Part shown: positions 54,466 to 63,465 of the stretch, one piece after another
Layout: every line of letters begins with the position of its first letter
Position numbering within the stretch: position 1 is the stretch's first letter
NCBI RefSeq assembly: GCF_016654005.1
Contig: NZ_JAEPWN010000010.1
Location: 62,001-126,000, forward strand
Direction: 5' to 3'
Length of the DNA stretch: 64,000 nucleotides
Source: Brevundimonas nasdae
Lineage (GTDB): Bacteria; Pseudomonadota; Alphaproteobacteria; Caulobacterales; Caulobacteraceae
Notes under the pieces: model-generated
Told to the model about the DNA's origin: nothing
What the model saw: the letters and a program-made list of their open reading frames with translations, nothing else
Database searches by the model: none
Program-made: the position numbers and the translations under genes

Positions 54466-56247
54466 ATGAAACAGTTCTTCCTGACGGTTCTCGGCGTCTT
54501 CACCGGGCTGATCCTCTTCCTGGTCGTGGTGCCGGTGGTTCTGTTGACGATGGCTGTGGCAAGCTCGTCCAAGCCCACGACGCCCGCTGCGGCGGTGCTG
54601 GAGCTGGACCTGCGCGCAGGCGTGTCGGACCAGCCCTCGACCAATCCCTTCGCGGCCTTCAGCGGCTCTGGCCTGTCGGCGATCCAGGTGGTCGATGTCC
54701 TGGCCCAGGCGAGCGAGGACCGCAGCGTCAAGGGGCTGCTGATCCGCCTGCCGGAAGCGGGCATGACCCCGGCGACGGCGGATGAGCTGCGTCAGGCGAT
54801 CCACCGCTTCCGCAAGTCGGGCAAGCCGGTCATCGCCCACAGCCAGGGCTTCGCGCCGGCGGGCGCGGTGATGTCCACCTATATGGTCGGAACCTCGGCG
54901 GATGAGCTGTGGATGCAGAACACCTCGGGCTTCCAGGCGACGGGCTTCTCGGCCGACAGCGTGTTCCTGGGCCGCGCCTTCGCCAAATACGGCGTTAAGG
55001 CCGATTTCGAGCAGCGCTACGAGTACAAGAACGCCGTCAACGAATACACCCAGAGCGACTACACCGGTCCGCACCGCGAGGCGATGACGGCCTGGATGGA
55101 CGCCATGTACGGCTCGGCCCTGGCCGGGGCGGCGCAGGACCGCAAGACCACGCCTGAAGCTTTGAAGGCGGTCATCGAGGGCGGTCCCTATACGGCCCAG
55201 CAGGCGCTGGAGAACAAGCTGATCGACAAGATCGGCCAGGCCGAGGAGGCCGAGGCCGCGATCAAGCAGCGCGCGGGCAAGGGGGCGGAGATCATCCCCT
55301 TCAACAAATACGCCTCTGACAAGGGCGACCGTCTGGGTTCAGGCAAGAACGCCATCGCCATCGTCGGCGGCGAAGGCGCGATCGTGACCGGGCGCGGCGG
55401 TTCGGGCGGCGGCTTCGGCGGCGGATCCTCGATCCGCTCCGACGACACGGCCAAGGCCATCTACGACGCCATCGAGGACAAGGATGTGAAGGCCATCGTC
55501 TTCCGCGTCTCTTCGCCCGGCGGGTCGCCGGATGCGTCGGAACAGATTCTGGCGGCGGTGCGTGCGGCGCGGGCGGCAGGCAAGCCGGTGGTCGTGTCCA
55601 TGGGCGCCTATGCGGCCTCGGGCGGCTACTGGATCAGTTCCGAGGCCGACTGGATCGTGGCCCAGCCCACCACCCTGACCGGCTCCATCGGCGTGTTCGG
55701 CGGCAAGTTCGTTCTGGCGGACGCTCTGGGCCGGTTCGGCGTGGACATGCGCCAGTTGTCGGTCGGCGGCGAATACGCCGACGCCTTCTCTCCGACCCAG
55801 ACCTTCACGCCGCAGCAACGGGCCGCCTTCTCGACCTCGATGGACCGCATCTACGACGACTTCATCCAGCGCGTCGCCACGGGCCGCAAGCTGTCGCCGG
55901 ATCGGGTTCGCGAAATCGCCAAGGGCCGCGTCTGGACCGGCGCCCAGGCCCTGCCGCTGGGGCTGGTCGATCAATTGGGCGGTCTGACCGAAGCCGTGGC
56001 CAAGGCCAAGGAGTTGGCCAAGATCCCGGCGGACGAATCGGTGCGCTTCAAACACTTCCCCAAGTCGAAATCGACGTTTGAGGCCCTGTCGGAAATGTTC
56101 GGCGTCCAGACGGAAGGCGCCAAGGCGCTGGTCATGCTGGGCGGAGTCATGTCGGACCCGCAGGCCCAGGCCGTCATGCGCCGCATCGAGGGCGACCGGA
56201 TGCGCAGCCAGGGCGCGGTGGTTCTGGCTGATCAGCCGCAGTTCTGA
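54466..56247 (+). CDS. sppA: Signal peptide peptidase SppA, 67-kDa type
   Basis: A 593-residue, two-repeat ClpP-fold membrane protease of the long E. coli type. One N-terminal membrane span (KQFFLTVLGVFTGLILFLVVV) is followed by the half holding the catalytic Lys (near QRYEYKNAVNEYTQ) and the half holding the Ser (GAYAASGGYWISS). TLTGSIGVFGGKF is a signature. It digests cleaved signal peptides in the inner membrane. ATG 54466 begins the membrane span; ATG 54418 would add 16 residues. Neither has a clear ribosome binding site. Confidence 0.93.
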   Translation: MKQFFLTVLGVFTGLILFLVVVPVVLLTMAVASSSKPTTPAAAVLELDLRAGVSDQPSTNPFAAFSGSGLSAIQVVDVLAQASEDRSVKGLLIRLPEAGMTPATADELRQAIHRFRKSGKPVIAHSQGFAPAGAVMSTYMVGTSADELWMQNTSGFQATGFSADSVFLGRAFAKYGVKADFEQRYEYKNAVNEYTQSDYTGPHREAMTAWMDAMYGSALAGAAQDRKTTPEALKAVIEGGPYTAQQALENKLIDKIGQAEEAEAAIKQRAGKGAEIIPFNKYASDKGDRLGSGKNAIAIVGGEGAIVTGRGGSGGGFGGGSSIRSDDTAKAIYDAIEDKDVKAIVFRVSSPGGSPDASEQILAAVRAARAAGKPVVVSMGAYAASGGYWISSEADWIVAQPTTLTGSIGVFGGKFVLADALGRFGVDMRQLSVGGEYADAFSPTQTFTPQQRAAFSTSMDRIYDDFIQRVATGRKLSPDRVREIAKGRVWTGAQALPLGLVDQLGGLTEAVAKAKELAKIPADESVRFKHFPKSKSTFEALSEMFGVQTEGAKALVMLGGVMSDPQAQAVMRRIEGDRMRSQGAVVLADQPQF

Positions 56248-56388
56248 TCGCGCGATCCCGCCCCGATCTGGTCACGGGGACGTGCGACGACACGCGCGTC
56301 CCTGTTCAGCGGGTTTCCATTGACGGGAAACCATGTTGGACCGACATTGGCTCTTCGGCGTTCTTCGGAGCGCCTGAAAGGATTATCC

Positions 56389-56712
56389 ATGTTCCAGCCT
56401 GAACGTTTCGCCACAGTCGGCTTCGCCGCACGCCGTCGGCCCAATGGCTTCGTCGCCTCGGTGATGTGGGTGTTCGGCCTTGTCGCAGGCGCTGCGGCGG
56501 TCGCCGTCGGCGCGATCCTGGCCATCTTCACTGCGGTGACCGTGGCGGTGATCGCCCTGTTCGCAGGCGTGCTGGTCTTCCTGGCAGGTCTGGCGCTGAA
56601 GGCGCGCCGCAACATGACGCAGCGCCGCCGTTCAAGCGATCCTGACGTGATCGAGGCCCACAAGGTCGGCGAGACCTGGGTCGCTTATGGCTGGGAGCGC
56701 GACGGCCGCTAG
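56389..56712 (+). CDS. Small membrane protein, 107 aa
   Basis: A short N-terminal region (MFQPERFATVGFAARRRPNGF) is followed by about 50 hydrophobic residues forming two spans, then a basic stretch (ALKARRNMTQRRRSSDPD) and a short soluble tail. AAAGGA lies before ATG 56389. Function unknown. It is 12 bases upstream of the amidase gene and may be co-transcribed with it. Confidence 0.72.
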   Translation: MFQPERFATVGFAARRRPNGFVASVMWVFGLVAGAAAVAVGAILAIFTAVTVAVIALFAGVLVFLAGLALKARRNMTQRRRSSDPDVIEAHKVGETWVAYGWERDGR

Positions 56713-56724
56713 GGCTGGTTTCCG

Positions 56725-57486
56725 ATGGTTCAGATCATCGCGGCGCCGTCGCCGAACTTCGATGAACGCCGGGCCCCGCCCGACATGCTGGTCCTGCACT
56801 ATACAGGCATGCAAACGGGGGAGGCCGCCCTGGCGCGCCTGCGTGACGCCGAAGCCCAGGTGTCGGCCCATTATCTGATCGAGGAAGACGGCCGCATCTT
56901 CGGCCTTGTGCCGGAAGAGCGCCGCGCCTGGCACGCCGGACGCGGCGTCTGGCAGGGCGAGGACGATTGCAACGCCGCCTCCATCGGCATCGAGATCGTC
57001 AATCCGGGCCATGAGTTCGGCTATAGCGCCTTCCCGGACGCCCAGATCGCGTCGGTCATCGCCCTGATCGGCGACATCCGCGAACGCTGGACCGTGCCCG
57101 ACAGCCGCATCATCGGCCATTCCGACCTGGCGCCGGAACGCAAGGACGATCCCGGCGAACTGTTCCCGTGGAAACGTCTGGCCGAGGCGGGCCATGGCCT
57201 CTGGTTCGAACCGGCGGCGGAACGGATCAAGGCCCTGGGCGGTCTGCTGCAAAAGGGCGATGACGGCATCGGCGTGGTCGTGCTGCGCGCAGGCCTGCAT
57301 CGACTGGGTTACGGCATCAAACCGGGCGGCGACTATGACGCCGAAACTGAAAGCACCGTGCGCGCCTTCCAGCGCCACTGGCGTCAGAGCCGCGTTGACG
57401 GCGTGGCCGACGGCGAGACCCGCGCCCGTCTGGTGGGGCTGCTGCAACTGGCCAGCGCCGAGAGCGTGACGGGCGTGCTGGATTGA
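56725..57486 (+). CDS. N-acetylmuramoyl-L-alanine amidase (AmpD/AmiD-like)
   Basis: A 253-residue zinc amidase. An Amidase_2 domain (about 20-155) has ligands in MLVLHYTG and GHSDLAPERKDDPG, with the catalytic Glu in IGIEIVNPGHE. A C-terminal peptidoglycan-binding domain (about 180-250, YDAETESTVRAFQRHWRQSRVDGVADGETRARL) follows. It cuts the bond between muramic acid and the peptide. No signal peptide is seen, which fits cytoplasmic recycling of anhydro-muropeptides, but the added wall-binding domain is more like AmiD, so location is open. Confidence 0.92.
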   Translation: MVQIIAAPSPNFDERRAPPDMLVLHYTGMQTGEAALARLRDAEAQVSAHYLIEEDGRIFGLVPEERRAWHAGRGVWQGEDDCNAASIGIEIVNPGHEFGYSAFPDAQIASVIALIGDIRERWTVPDSRIIGHSDLAPERKDDPGELFPWKRLAEAGHGLWFEPAAERIKALGGLLQKGDDGIGVVVLRAGLHRLGYGIKPGGDYDAETESTVRAFQRHWRQSRVDGVADGETRARLVGLLQLASAESVTGVLD

Positions 57487-57520
57487 CCTTCGCGCCGGTT
57501 GCGCGCATCTAGCGCGCGCC

Positions 57521-57890
57521 AGACGGCTGGGCGGTCGCGGCAGGGTTCGCCCCTGTCGAGGAAAGTCCGGGCTCCACGGTGAAAAGGCGGCGGATAACTT
57601 CCGCCCGGGGTGACCCGAGGGATAGCGCCACAGAAAGCAAACCTCCGGCCTTGCGAGGCCGGTAAGGGTGAAAGGGTGGGGTAAGAGCCCACCGCGTAGG
57701 CGGCAACGTCGACGGCATGGCAAGCCCCGCCTGGAGCAAGACCAAATAGGGACATCGCGCGGGTTCGCTCGCGGGGTTCACCGCCTCAGATGTCCGGGTA
57801 GGTCGCGAGAACCGATCAGCAATGGTCGGTCCAGAGGAATGATCGTCGCCGCTTTTCGGAGCGGAACAAAACCCGGCTTACAGGCCGTCT
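57521..57890 (+). ncRNA. rnpB: RNase P RNA
   Basis: Bacterial type A RNase P RNA, which processes the 5' ends of tRNAs. Conserved pieces: GAGGAAAGTCCGGGCTCCA (57556 on), the ACAGAAAGCAAAC region (57630), GGTAAGGGTGAAA, and near the 3' end AGAGGAATGATCGTCGCC then ACAAAACCCGGCTTACAG. The 5' AGACGGC and 3' GCCGTCT pair to close P1 and set approximate ends. Length about 370 bases is normal. It lies between the amidase gene and mraZ. Confidence 0.97.
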
Positions 57891-58390
57891 GGCATATTTT
57901 TTCGACAGGCTGCGTCGCGCGCGGCGTGCGGTCAGCCGCCCCGTGTGCGGCCGAGGCCGGTCGCGGCCTGATTCACCGCCCGGCGTTAAGCTTTACCGTA
58001 TTTTACAATCGGACCCGCAGCAATCGACACGGCGTTCATAGAGCAATGATCTTGTTGTTCTTTCGCCGGCCCCGGACGGGCCAGATCTTATCCCCCGGTT
58101 TGCCGATTGGGGCGCGGCTCCACAGGCTCCAGCTCGTTAACCTTTTGTCGCATCAGCAAGATTAGAGTCATGCACAGGCTGTGAATACTTTGAATGTTCT
58201 TTTTATGTTCACGGTATTTGAGTGTGTTTCCCGCGCCGCAAGCCGGGAACATGGTTAAGAGTCAGCTTCAATCCCATTGAGGCCCATTTCATCCCATGCT
58301 ATCCCAATTTTCATGATTGGGGCTGTGAGGCTGCGCGGCGGGCGCAAGTCAGGCATCTAGGGACGGGTCGAAAGGCTCGATTGGACAGGC
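57891..58390. other. Intergenic region between rnpB and mraZ
   Basis: 500 bases without a supported gene. The right half (58130-58310) is clearly less GC-rich and must carry the promoter of the division/cell-wall cluster. It contains four MraZ-type boxes at 58273-58306. Isolated TTAA motifs occur near 57985, 58137 and 58254 but do not form a clear TTAA-N7-TTAA CtrA site. No RNA structure is evident. Confidence 0.6.
58273..58306 (-). promoter_or_regulatory. Four TGGG boxes at 10-bp spacing, MraZ operator
   Basis: Read on the minus strand, TGGGATAGCA, TGGGATGAAA, TGGGCCTCAA and TGGGATTG follow one another (plus-strand CCCA at 58273, 58283, 58293 and 58303). MraZ is known to bind direct TGGGN repeats with 5-base gaps upstream of its own gene, exactly this period. 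They end 84 bases before mraZ. Confidence 0.8.
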
Positions 58391-58867
58391 GTGTTTCTCT
58401 CGACTTACGAGAAACAATTGGACGGCAAGCGTCGTCTCCTGATCCCCAACGACTTCCGCACGACCGAAAACGGCGCAGCTGGCGGCGTCTTCATCTTCCC
58501 CTCCATCGAAGCAGACTGCCTAGAGGCGGGCGGCGATCGCCTGTTCGCCGTCTATGCTGAGATGATCGAATCCCTGCCGTTCGGATCTGAAGAGCGTTCG
58601 GCGCTGGAGTGGCAGGTGATGGGCGAGCAGGTGCGTCTGTCCTATGACGCAGGCGGCCGCATCACCCTGCCGGAAGCCCTCTGCGCCGAGGCGGGACTGG
58701 AGGACACGGTCGTCATCGTCGGCCTGAACGATCGCTTCCAGATCTGGTCGCGTGAGAAGTGGACCGCTCGACGCGCCGAACAGCGCGCCCTGGCCAAGGC
58801 GGGCATGGCCCAGATCGGCGCCCTGAAGCTGGCGGCGCAGATGAAGCTGGCGGGGGGCGGTTCGTGA
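58391..58867 (+). CDS. mraZ: Transcriptional regulator MraZ
   Basis: A 158-residue protein with two SpoVT/AbrB-like repeats: [22 protein letters not shown] (about 1-50) and [22 protein letters not shown] (about 80-125). The family forms rings that bind TGGG repeats and repress the mra/dcw operon. The start is GTG 58391; AAAGG stands about 20 bases upstream, so the ribosome binding site is poor. Its stop overlaps the rsmH start (GTGA). Confidence 0.93.
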   Translation: MFLSTYEKQLDGKRRLLIPNDFRTTENGAAGGVFIFPSIEADCLEAGGDRLFAVYAEMIESLPFGSEERSALEWQVMGEQVRLSYDAGGRITLPEALCAEAGLEDTVVIVGLNDRFQIWSREKWTARRAEQRALAKAGMAQIGALKLAAQMKLAGGGS

Positions 58868-59832
58868 CTGATGCTCCCCACGCTCCCGTCCTGTTGGCCG
58901 AGGTGATCGAGGCGTTGAAGCCCGGTTCCGGTGATGTGGTCATCGACGCCACCTTCGGCGCAGGCGGCTATACGCGCGCCATTCTGGCGACCGGCGCTGA
59001 GGTGATCGCCCTGGACCGCGACCCCACGGTCCAGCCGCACGCCGATTCGGTCGCGCGCGACTTCCCTGACCGTTTCCAGCTGGTCCGCACGCCTTTCTCG
59101 GGTCTGGCTGAGGCCTTCGCCGACAGCGGTAAGGCGACGCTGGACGGCGCCGTCTTCGACATCGGCGTCTCGTCGATGCAACTGGATCAGGCCGAGCGTG
59201 GCTTCTCCTTCATGCGCGACGGGCCGCTGGACATGCGCATGTCCGATGACGGCGCGACGGCTGCCGACATCGTCAACACCTGGGATCATGGGCCGCTGGC
59301 CCACATCTTCAAACTGTATGGTGAAGAGCGTCAGTCGGGCCGGGTGGCCACCGCCATCCTGCGCCGCCGCGCCGAACAGCCTTTCACCCGCACGCTGGAT
59401 CTGGCTGAGGTGGTCGAGAAGGCTTTGGGCGGACGTCGCGGCGCGCCGATCCATCCGGCGACGCGGGTGTTTCAGGCGCTGCGGATCGCGGTGAATGACG
59501 AACTGGGCGAACTGGAGCGCGGGCTGGAAGCCGCCGAAGCGACGTTGGCGCCGGGCGGACGTCTGGCCGTCGTCACCTTCCATTCGCTGGAAGACCGCAT
59601 CGTCAAAGCCTTCCTGACCGAGCGCACGGGCAACGCCCCGGCCGGTTCGCGTCATGCCCCGATGGCCGTTGATCCGCGCAAGCCCAGCTTCACCCTGCAG
59701 TTCAAGGGCGCGCGCGAGGCGGGCGACGAGGAGCGTTCGGTCAATCCGCGCGCCCGTTCGGCCAAGCTGCGCGCGGCGATCCGCACGGACGCGCCCGCCT
59801 GGGCCGCGACCAAGGGGAGGGCGGCGGCATGA
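58864..59832 (+). CDS. rsmH: 16S rRNA (cytosine-1402-N4)-methyltransferase RsmH
   Basis: A 322-residue S-adenosylmethionine-dependent methyltransferase. [13 protein letters not shown] starts the domain, [17 protein letters not shown] is the cofactor motif, and [18 protein letters not shown] and [12 protein letters not shown] are RsmH signatures. It methylates C1402 in the 30S P site. GTG 58864 is the start, overlapping the mraZ stop by four bases. It sits in its usual place in the cell-wall cluster. Confidence 0.96.
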   Translation: MTDAPHAPVLLAEVIEALKPGSGDVVIDATFGAGGYTRAILATGAEVIALDRDPTVQPHADSVARDFPDRFQLVRTPFSGLAEAFADSGKATLDGAVFDIGVSSMQLDQAERGFSFMRDGPLDMRMSDDGATAADIVNTWDHGPLAHIFKLYGEERQSGRVATAILRRRAEQPFTRTLDLAEVVEKALGGRRGAPIHPATRVFQALRIAVNDELGELERGLEAAEATLAPGGRLAVVTFHSLEDRIVKAFLTERTGNAPAGSRHAPMAVDPRKPSFTLQFKGAREAGDEERSVNPRARSAKLRAAIRTDAPAWAATKGRAAA

Positions 59833-60227
59833 CGGCCAGTCCCTTCGCCTATCGCAAGAGCGTGCTTCAGCGTCTGTTCGACTGGAAGGTGCGCGGCGTC
59901 CGCTGGATCGAGATCATCGGCGTGGTGCTGGTCGCCGTCATGATCATGTCGGTCTATGTCGCTAAGGCGGCGGCCGCGCGCGAAAGCGCCAAGATCGCGG
60001 AACTGGAACGCGACATCCGCGAAACTAACCAGCGTGTGCGCCTGCTGCGCGCCGAGGCGGCCCGGCTGGAGCAGCCTGCACGGCTTGAGGCCCTGTCGCG
60101 TCAGGCCGGCCTGGGGCCGGTCGATGTGCACAAACAGGGCGGCGAAGGCACTTTGACGGCGCTTGCGCCCGAGCCCGCCAAACCGGCTGAACCCTCTGCG
60201 ACCCCGGCTGCGGAGAGCGCGCAATGA
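59829..60227 (+). CDS. ftsL: Cell division protein FtsL
   Basis: A 132-residue bitopic protein: a basic cytoplasmic start, one membrane span (about 27-46, [19 protein letters not shown]), then a leucine-zipper-like coiled coil ([26 protein letters not shown]) and a Pro/Ala-rich tail. FtsL is poorly conserved; assignment rests on this layout and on its place between rsmH and ftsI. It forms a complex with FtsB and FtsQ at the septum. It overlaps both neighbours by four bases (ATGA). Confidence 0.88.
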   Translation: MTASPFAYRKSVLQRLFDWKVRGVRWIEIIGVVLVAVMIMSVYVAKAAAARESAKIAELERDIRETNQRVRLLRAEAARLEQPARLEALSRQAGLGPVDVHKQGGEGTLTALAPEPAKPAEPSATPAAESAQ

Positions 60228-62005
60228 GCGTTCAGGACCACCGCGGCTATCCGCCTCAACGGCCTGCGCCGTCTCTGGATGTCCAGGGACGGCTTGCGCC
60301 CTTCTGGCGCTGGGTGTCGGAGCTGGTCTGGCGTCTGGAGCATGGGTTCGAGCGCGCCCGCGCCGACGCTCGCCCGGAAGAGGACACCCGCGTCCGCATC
60401 TTCCTGATCATGATCGCCTTCTCGGTCGTGTTCGCCGGTCTGGCGGCAGGCGCATCCTACAAGGCCCTGTTCGCCGATACGGGCGGACGCTGGTCGGTCG
60501 GCAATCCGAACGCGCTGAGCCGCGGCGATCTGACGGACCGCAATGGCGAGCTGCTGGCCACCAACGTCATCCACTACGGCCTCTACATCAATCCGAACGA
60601 GATCTGGGACCGCGACCTGGCCTATCGCCAGATCCGCCGCGCCCTGCCGCGAATCCCGTCCGAGCGCCTGCGCCGGGTGCTGGCCGGTGATCGCCGTCTG
60701 ATCGTGATGAACGGCCTGACGCCGGCCGACAAGGCGGCGGTGCATAATCTGGCGCTGGGCGGCGTGACCTTCGAGGCCGAGGATCGTCGCGCCTATCCGC
60801 TGGGCACATCGGCGGTGCACATCGTCGGCGACGCCGACACGGGCGGCCGCGGCATCTCGGGCGCCGAACTGGCCTTCAACGACGAAATCCGCGCGGCGGG
60901 CCAGCGGGGGGAAAGCTTCCCCCTGTCCATCGACCTGCGCGTTCAGGGCGTGCTGGAGAACGAACTGGCCGCCGCCGCCATCAAGGCCCAGGCCAAGGGC
61001 GCGGTGGGCATCGTCACCGACGTCCAGACCGGCGAAGTCCTGGGCATGGCCAGCTGGCCGAACTTCAGCCAGGCCAACCGCAATGCAGCGCCGGACGGCG
61101 CGACCCTGAACCGCGCGGTTTCGGGCCACTATGAAATGGGGTCGGTGTTCAAGACCTTCACCGTGGCGGCGGGTCTGGACCTGGGCCTGGCGGACATGAA
61201 CACCCAGTTCGACGCCTCGCAGGCCCTGCGGATCGGCAACCGCAGCATCAAGGACTTCCACGCCCAGAACCGCGTGATGTCGCTGGAGGAAGTCTATCTG
61301 CACTCGTCCAACATCGGCACCTCGCAGTTGGCGGTGCAGATGGGGGCGAACCGGATGCGCGACTATTTCGACCGTCTGGGCCTGCTGCGCGCCTCGTCGG
61401 TGGAGCTGAGAGAATCGGCCAAGCCGGTCGTGCCGCGCCGTTGGGATGACTCCACCCTGGCGTCCCTGTCTTTCGGTTACGGCATCATGGTCACCCCGGC
61501 CCAGGTCATTCAGGCCATGGGCGCCCTGACCAACGGCGGGCGGATGGTTCCGCTGAGCCTGCGCAAGGGCGGGGCGGTCGGCGCCCAGACGCCGCAGATC
61601 GTCACCGAAGAAACCTCGCGCACCATTCTGGACCTGATGCGCCGCAACGTGGTCAAGGGCTCTGGCGGGTTCGCCGATGCGCCGGGCCTGCGGGTCGGGG
61701 GCAAGACCGGCTCGGCCAATAAATTGGTCAATGGCCGCTATGAAGCCAACCACGCGGTCGGTTCGTTCGCGGCGGTCTTCCCTGTCGACGGGCCGCTGAA
61801 CGCCAAACGCTACGCCATCCTGATCGTCGTCGATGAGCCGGGCTCCTATCCCAAGACGGGCGCCTATGTGGCGGCGCCTGCGGTGCGCAACACAGCCGAC
61901 CGGATCGCGGGCTTCCTGGGCGTCGAGCGTCGCGAAGACCGCTGGCGCACGGCGACGGGCGAAAAGGTCCCGGCCTATCAGGATGTCGCGGGGGACGGGC
62001 TGTGA
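60224..62005 (+). CDS. ftsI: Septal peptidoglycan transpeptidase FtsI (PBP3)
   Basis: A 593-residue class B penicillin-binding protein. A membrane span near residues 62-82 is followed by the non-penicillin-binding domain and the transpeptidase domain. Active-site motifs are SVFK (in YEMGSVFKTFT), SSN (in LHSSNIGT) and KTGS (in VGGKTGSANK). RGDLTDRNGELLATN is the typical start of the periplasmic part. It cross-links septal peptidoglycan with FtsW. Its end overlaps murE by four bases. Confidence 0.96.
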   Translation: MSVQDHRGYPPQRPAPSLDVQGRLAPFWRWVSELVWRLEHGFERARADARPEEDTRVRIFLIMIAFSVVFAGLAAGASYKALFADTGGRWSVGNPNALSRGDLTDRNGELLATNVIHYGLYINPNEIWDRDLAYRQIRRALPRIPSERLRRVLAGDRRLIVMNGLTPADKAAVHNLALGGVTFEAEDRRAYPLGTSAVHIVGDADTGGRGISGAELAFNDEIRAAGQRGESFPLSIDLRVQGVLENELAAAAIKAQAKGAVGIVTDVQTGEVLGMASWPNFSQANRNAAPDGATLNRAVSGHYEMGSVFKTFTVAAGLDLGLADMNTQFDASQALRIGNRSIKDFHAQNRVMSLEEVYLHSSNIGTSQLAVQMGANRMRDYFDRLGLLRASSVELRESAKPVVPRRWDDSTLASLSFGYGIMVTPAQVIQAMGALTNGGRMVPLSLRKGGAVGAQTPQIVTEETSRTILDLMRRNVVKGSGGFADAPGLRVGGKTGSANKLVNGRYEANHAVGSFAAVFPVDGPLNAKRYAILIVVDEPGSYPKTGAYVAAPAVRNTADRIAGFLGVERREDRWRTATGEKVPAYQDVAGDGL

Positions 62006-63465
62006 GCGCGCTTCACCTGTCAGACCTGCTGCGCCGCGACGTGGCCTCCGACCCGGTGATCACCGGCGTCACCGCCGACAGCCGCAAGGTCGCGCCCGGT
62101 GCCCTGTTCGTGGCCCTGCCCGGATCGGCGGCGGACGGCCGCGCCTTTATCCCTCAAGCCCTGGCGCAGGGGGCGGCCGCGGTGCTGGCGCCCAGCGACA
62201 CGCCGGACAATGCGGCCCCGGTTCTGGTCACCTCTGGGGACGTGCGCCGGGCCTACGCCATCGCCGCGCGCAGCTTCTATGGCGCCCAGCCCAAGACCTG
62301 CGTCGCCATCACCGGGACCAACGGCAAGACTTCGGTCGCCACCTTCTGCCGCGAAATCTGGGCCGGCATCGGCCACAAGTCCGCCAGCATGGGCACCTTG
62401 GGCGTGATTGGTCAGAAAGGCGACAAGACCTACGCCCTGACCGGTCCCGGCCTGACCAGCCCCGACGCCGCCGAGGCCGCGCGTCTGCTGGCGGAACTGG
62501 CGCGCAAGGAGGTCACCCATCTGGCGCTGGAGGCCTCGTCCCACGGCATCGACCAGCGGCGTCTGGACGGCGTGGCGCTGAAGGCGGCGGGCTTCACCAA
62601 CCTGACCCAGGACCACCTGGATTATCACGGTACGATGGAGAACTATCGCACCGCCAAGCTGCGTCTGTTCGAGGCCCTGCTGCCGCGCGGACGCACCGCA
62701 GTGCTGAACGCCGATTCCGACGCCTATTCCGCCTTCGCCTCGGCCTCGATCATGGCCGGACTGGGCGTGTTCGGCGTGGGCGAGCGCGGGCGCGACCTGA
62801 CGCTGATCGGACGCAAGGCGACGCCCGAAGGACAGCGCCTGACGCTGGATGTGCGCGGTTCGGTGCGCGAGATACTTCTGCCGCTGGCGGGCGCCTTCCA
62901 GGCCTCGAACGCCTTGGTGGCGGCCGGGCTGTGCATCGCGGCGGGTGACGCGCCGGACGCCGTCGTCGGGGCTCTGGAGAACCTGACCGGGGCGCAGGGC
63001 CGTCTGCAGCGCATCGGCGCGCGCGCGGCGGGCGCCAAGGGCGAGGTCTATGTCGACTACGCCCACACACCGGATGGTCTGGAGACGGTGCTGAACGCCT
63101 TGCGTCCCCATGCGACGGGGCGTCTGATTGTCGTCTTTGGCGCTGGCGGCGATCGCGACCGCGGCAAGCGTCCGCTGATGGGCGGGATTGCAGGCCGCCT
63201 GGCCGATGTGGCCATTGTCACCGACGACAATCCCCGTTCCGAAGACCCCGCCTCAATCCGTGCTCAGGTTCTGGCTGGCTATCCTGACGCCATGGAGATC
63301 GGTGATCGCCGCACGGCCATCGAAACCGCCATTGAAATGATGGGCGACGGGGATGTGGTGGTCATCGCCGGAAAAGGGCATGAACAGGGTCAGATCGTCG
63401 GCGGGGTGACCCATCCCTTTGACGACGCCACTGTCGCGTCCGAGGCCCTGTCCCTTAATGCCTGA
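62002..63465 (+). CDS. murE: UDP-MurNAc-tripeptide synthetase MurE
   Basis: A 487-residue Mur ligase. VTADSRKVAPGALFVALPG starts the UDP-MurNAc domain, ITGTNGKTSVATF is the ATP loop, and TDDNPRSEDP gives the DNPR sequence that selects meso-diaminopimelate as the added amino acid. GAGGDRDRGKRPLMG is another family mark. GTG 62002 overlaps the ftsI stop. It acts in the cytoplasm. Confidence 0.96.
   Translation: MSALHLSDLLRRDVASDPVITGVTADSRKVAPGALFVALPGSAADGRAFIPQALAQGAAAVLAPSDTPDNAAPVLVTSGDVRRAYAIAARSFYGAQPKTCVAITGTNGKTSVATFCREIWAGIGHKSASMGTLGVIGQKGDKTYALTGPGLTSPDAAEAARLLAELARKEVTHLALEASSHGIDQRRLDGVALKAAGFTNLTQDHLDYHGTMENYRTAKLRLFEALLPRGRTAVLNADSDAYSAFASASIMAGLGVFGVGERGRDLTLIGRKATPEGQRLTLDVRGSVREILLPLAGAFQASNALVAAGLCIAAGDAPDAVVGALENLTGAQGRLQRIGARAAGAKGEVYVDYAHTPDGLETVLNALRPHATGRLIVVFGAGGDRDRGKRPLMGGIAGRLADVAIVTDDNPRSEDPASIRAQVLAGYPDAMEIGDRRTAIETAIEMMGDGDVVVIAGKGHEQGQIVGGVTHPFDDATVASEALSLNA

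Noticed and set aside
57985..58260. CtrA-type TTAA-N7-TTAA site upstream of mraZ
   Set aside because: Single TTAA motifs occur, but no pair has the required 7-base spacing.
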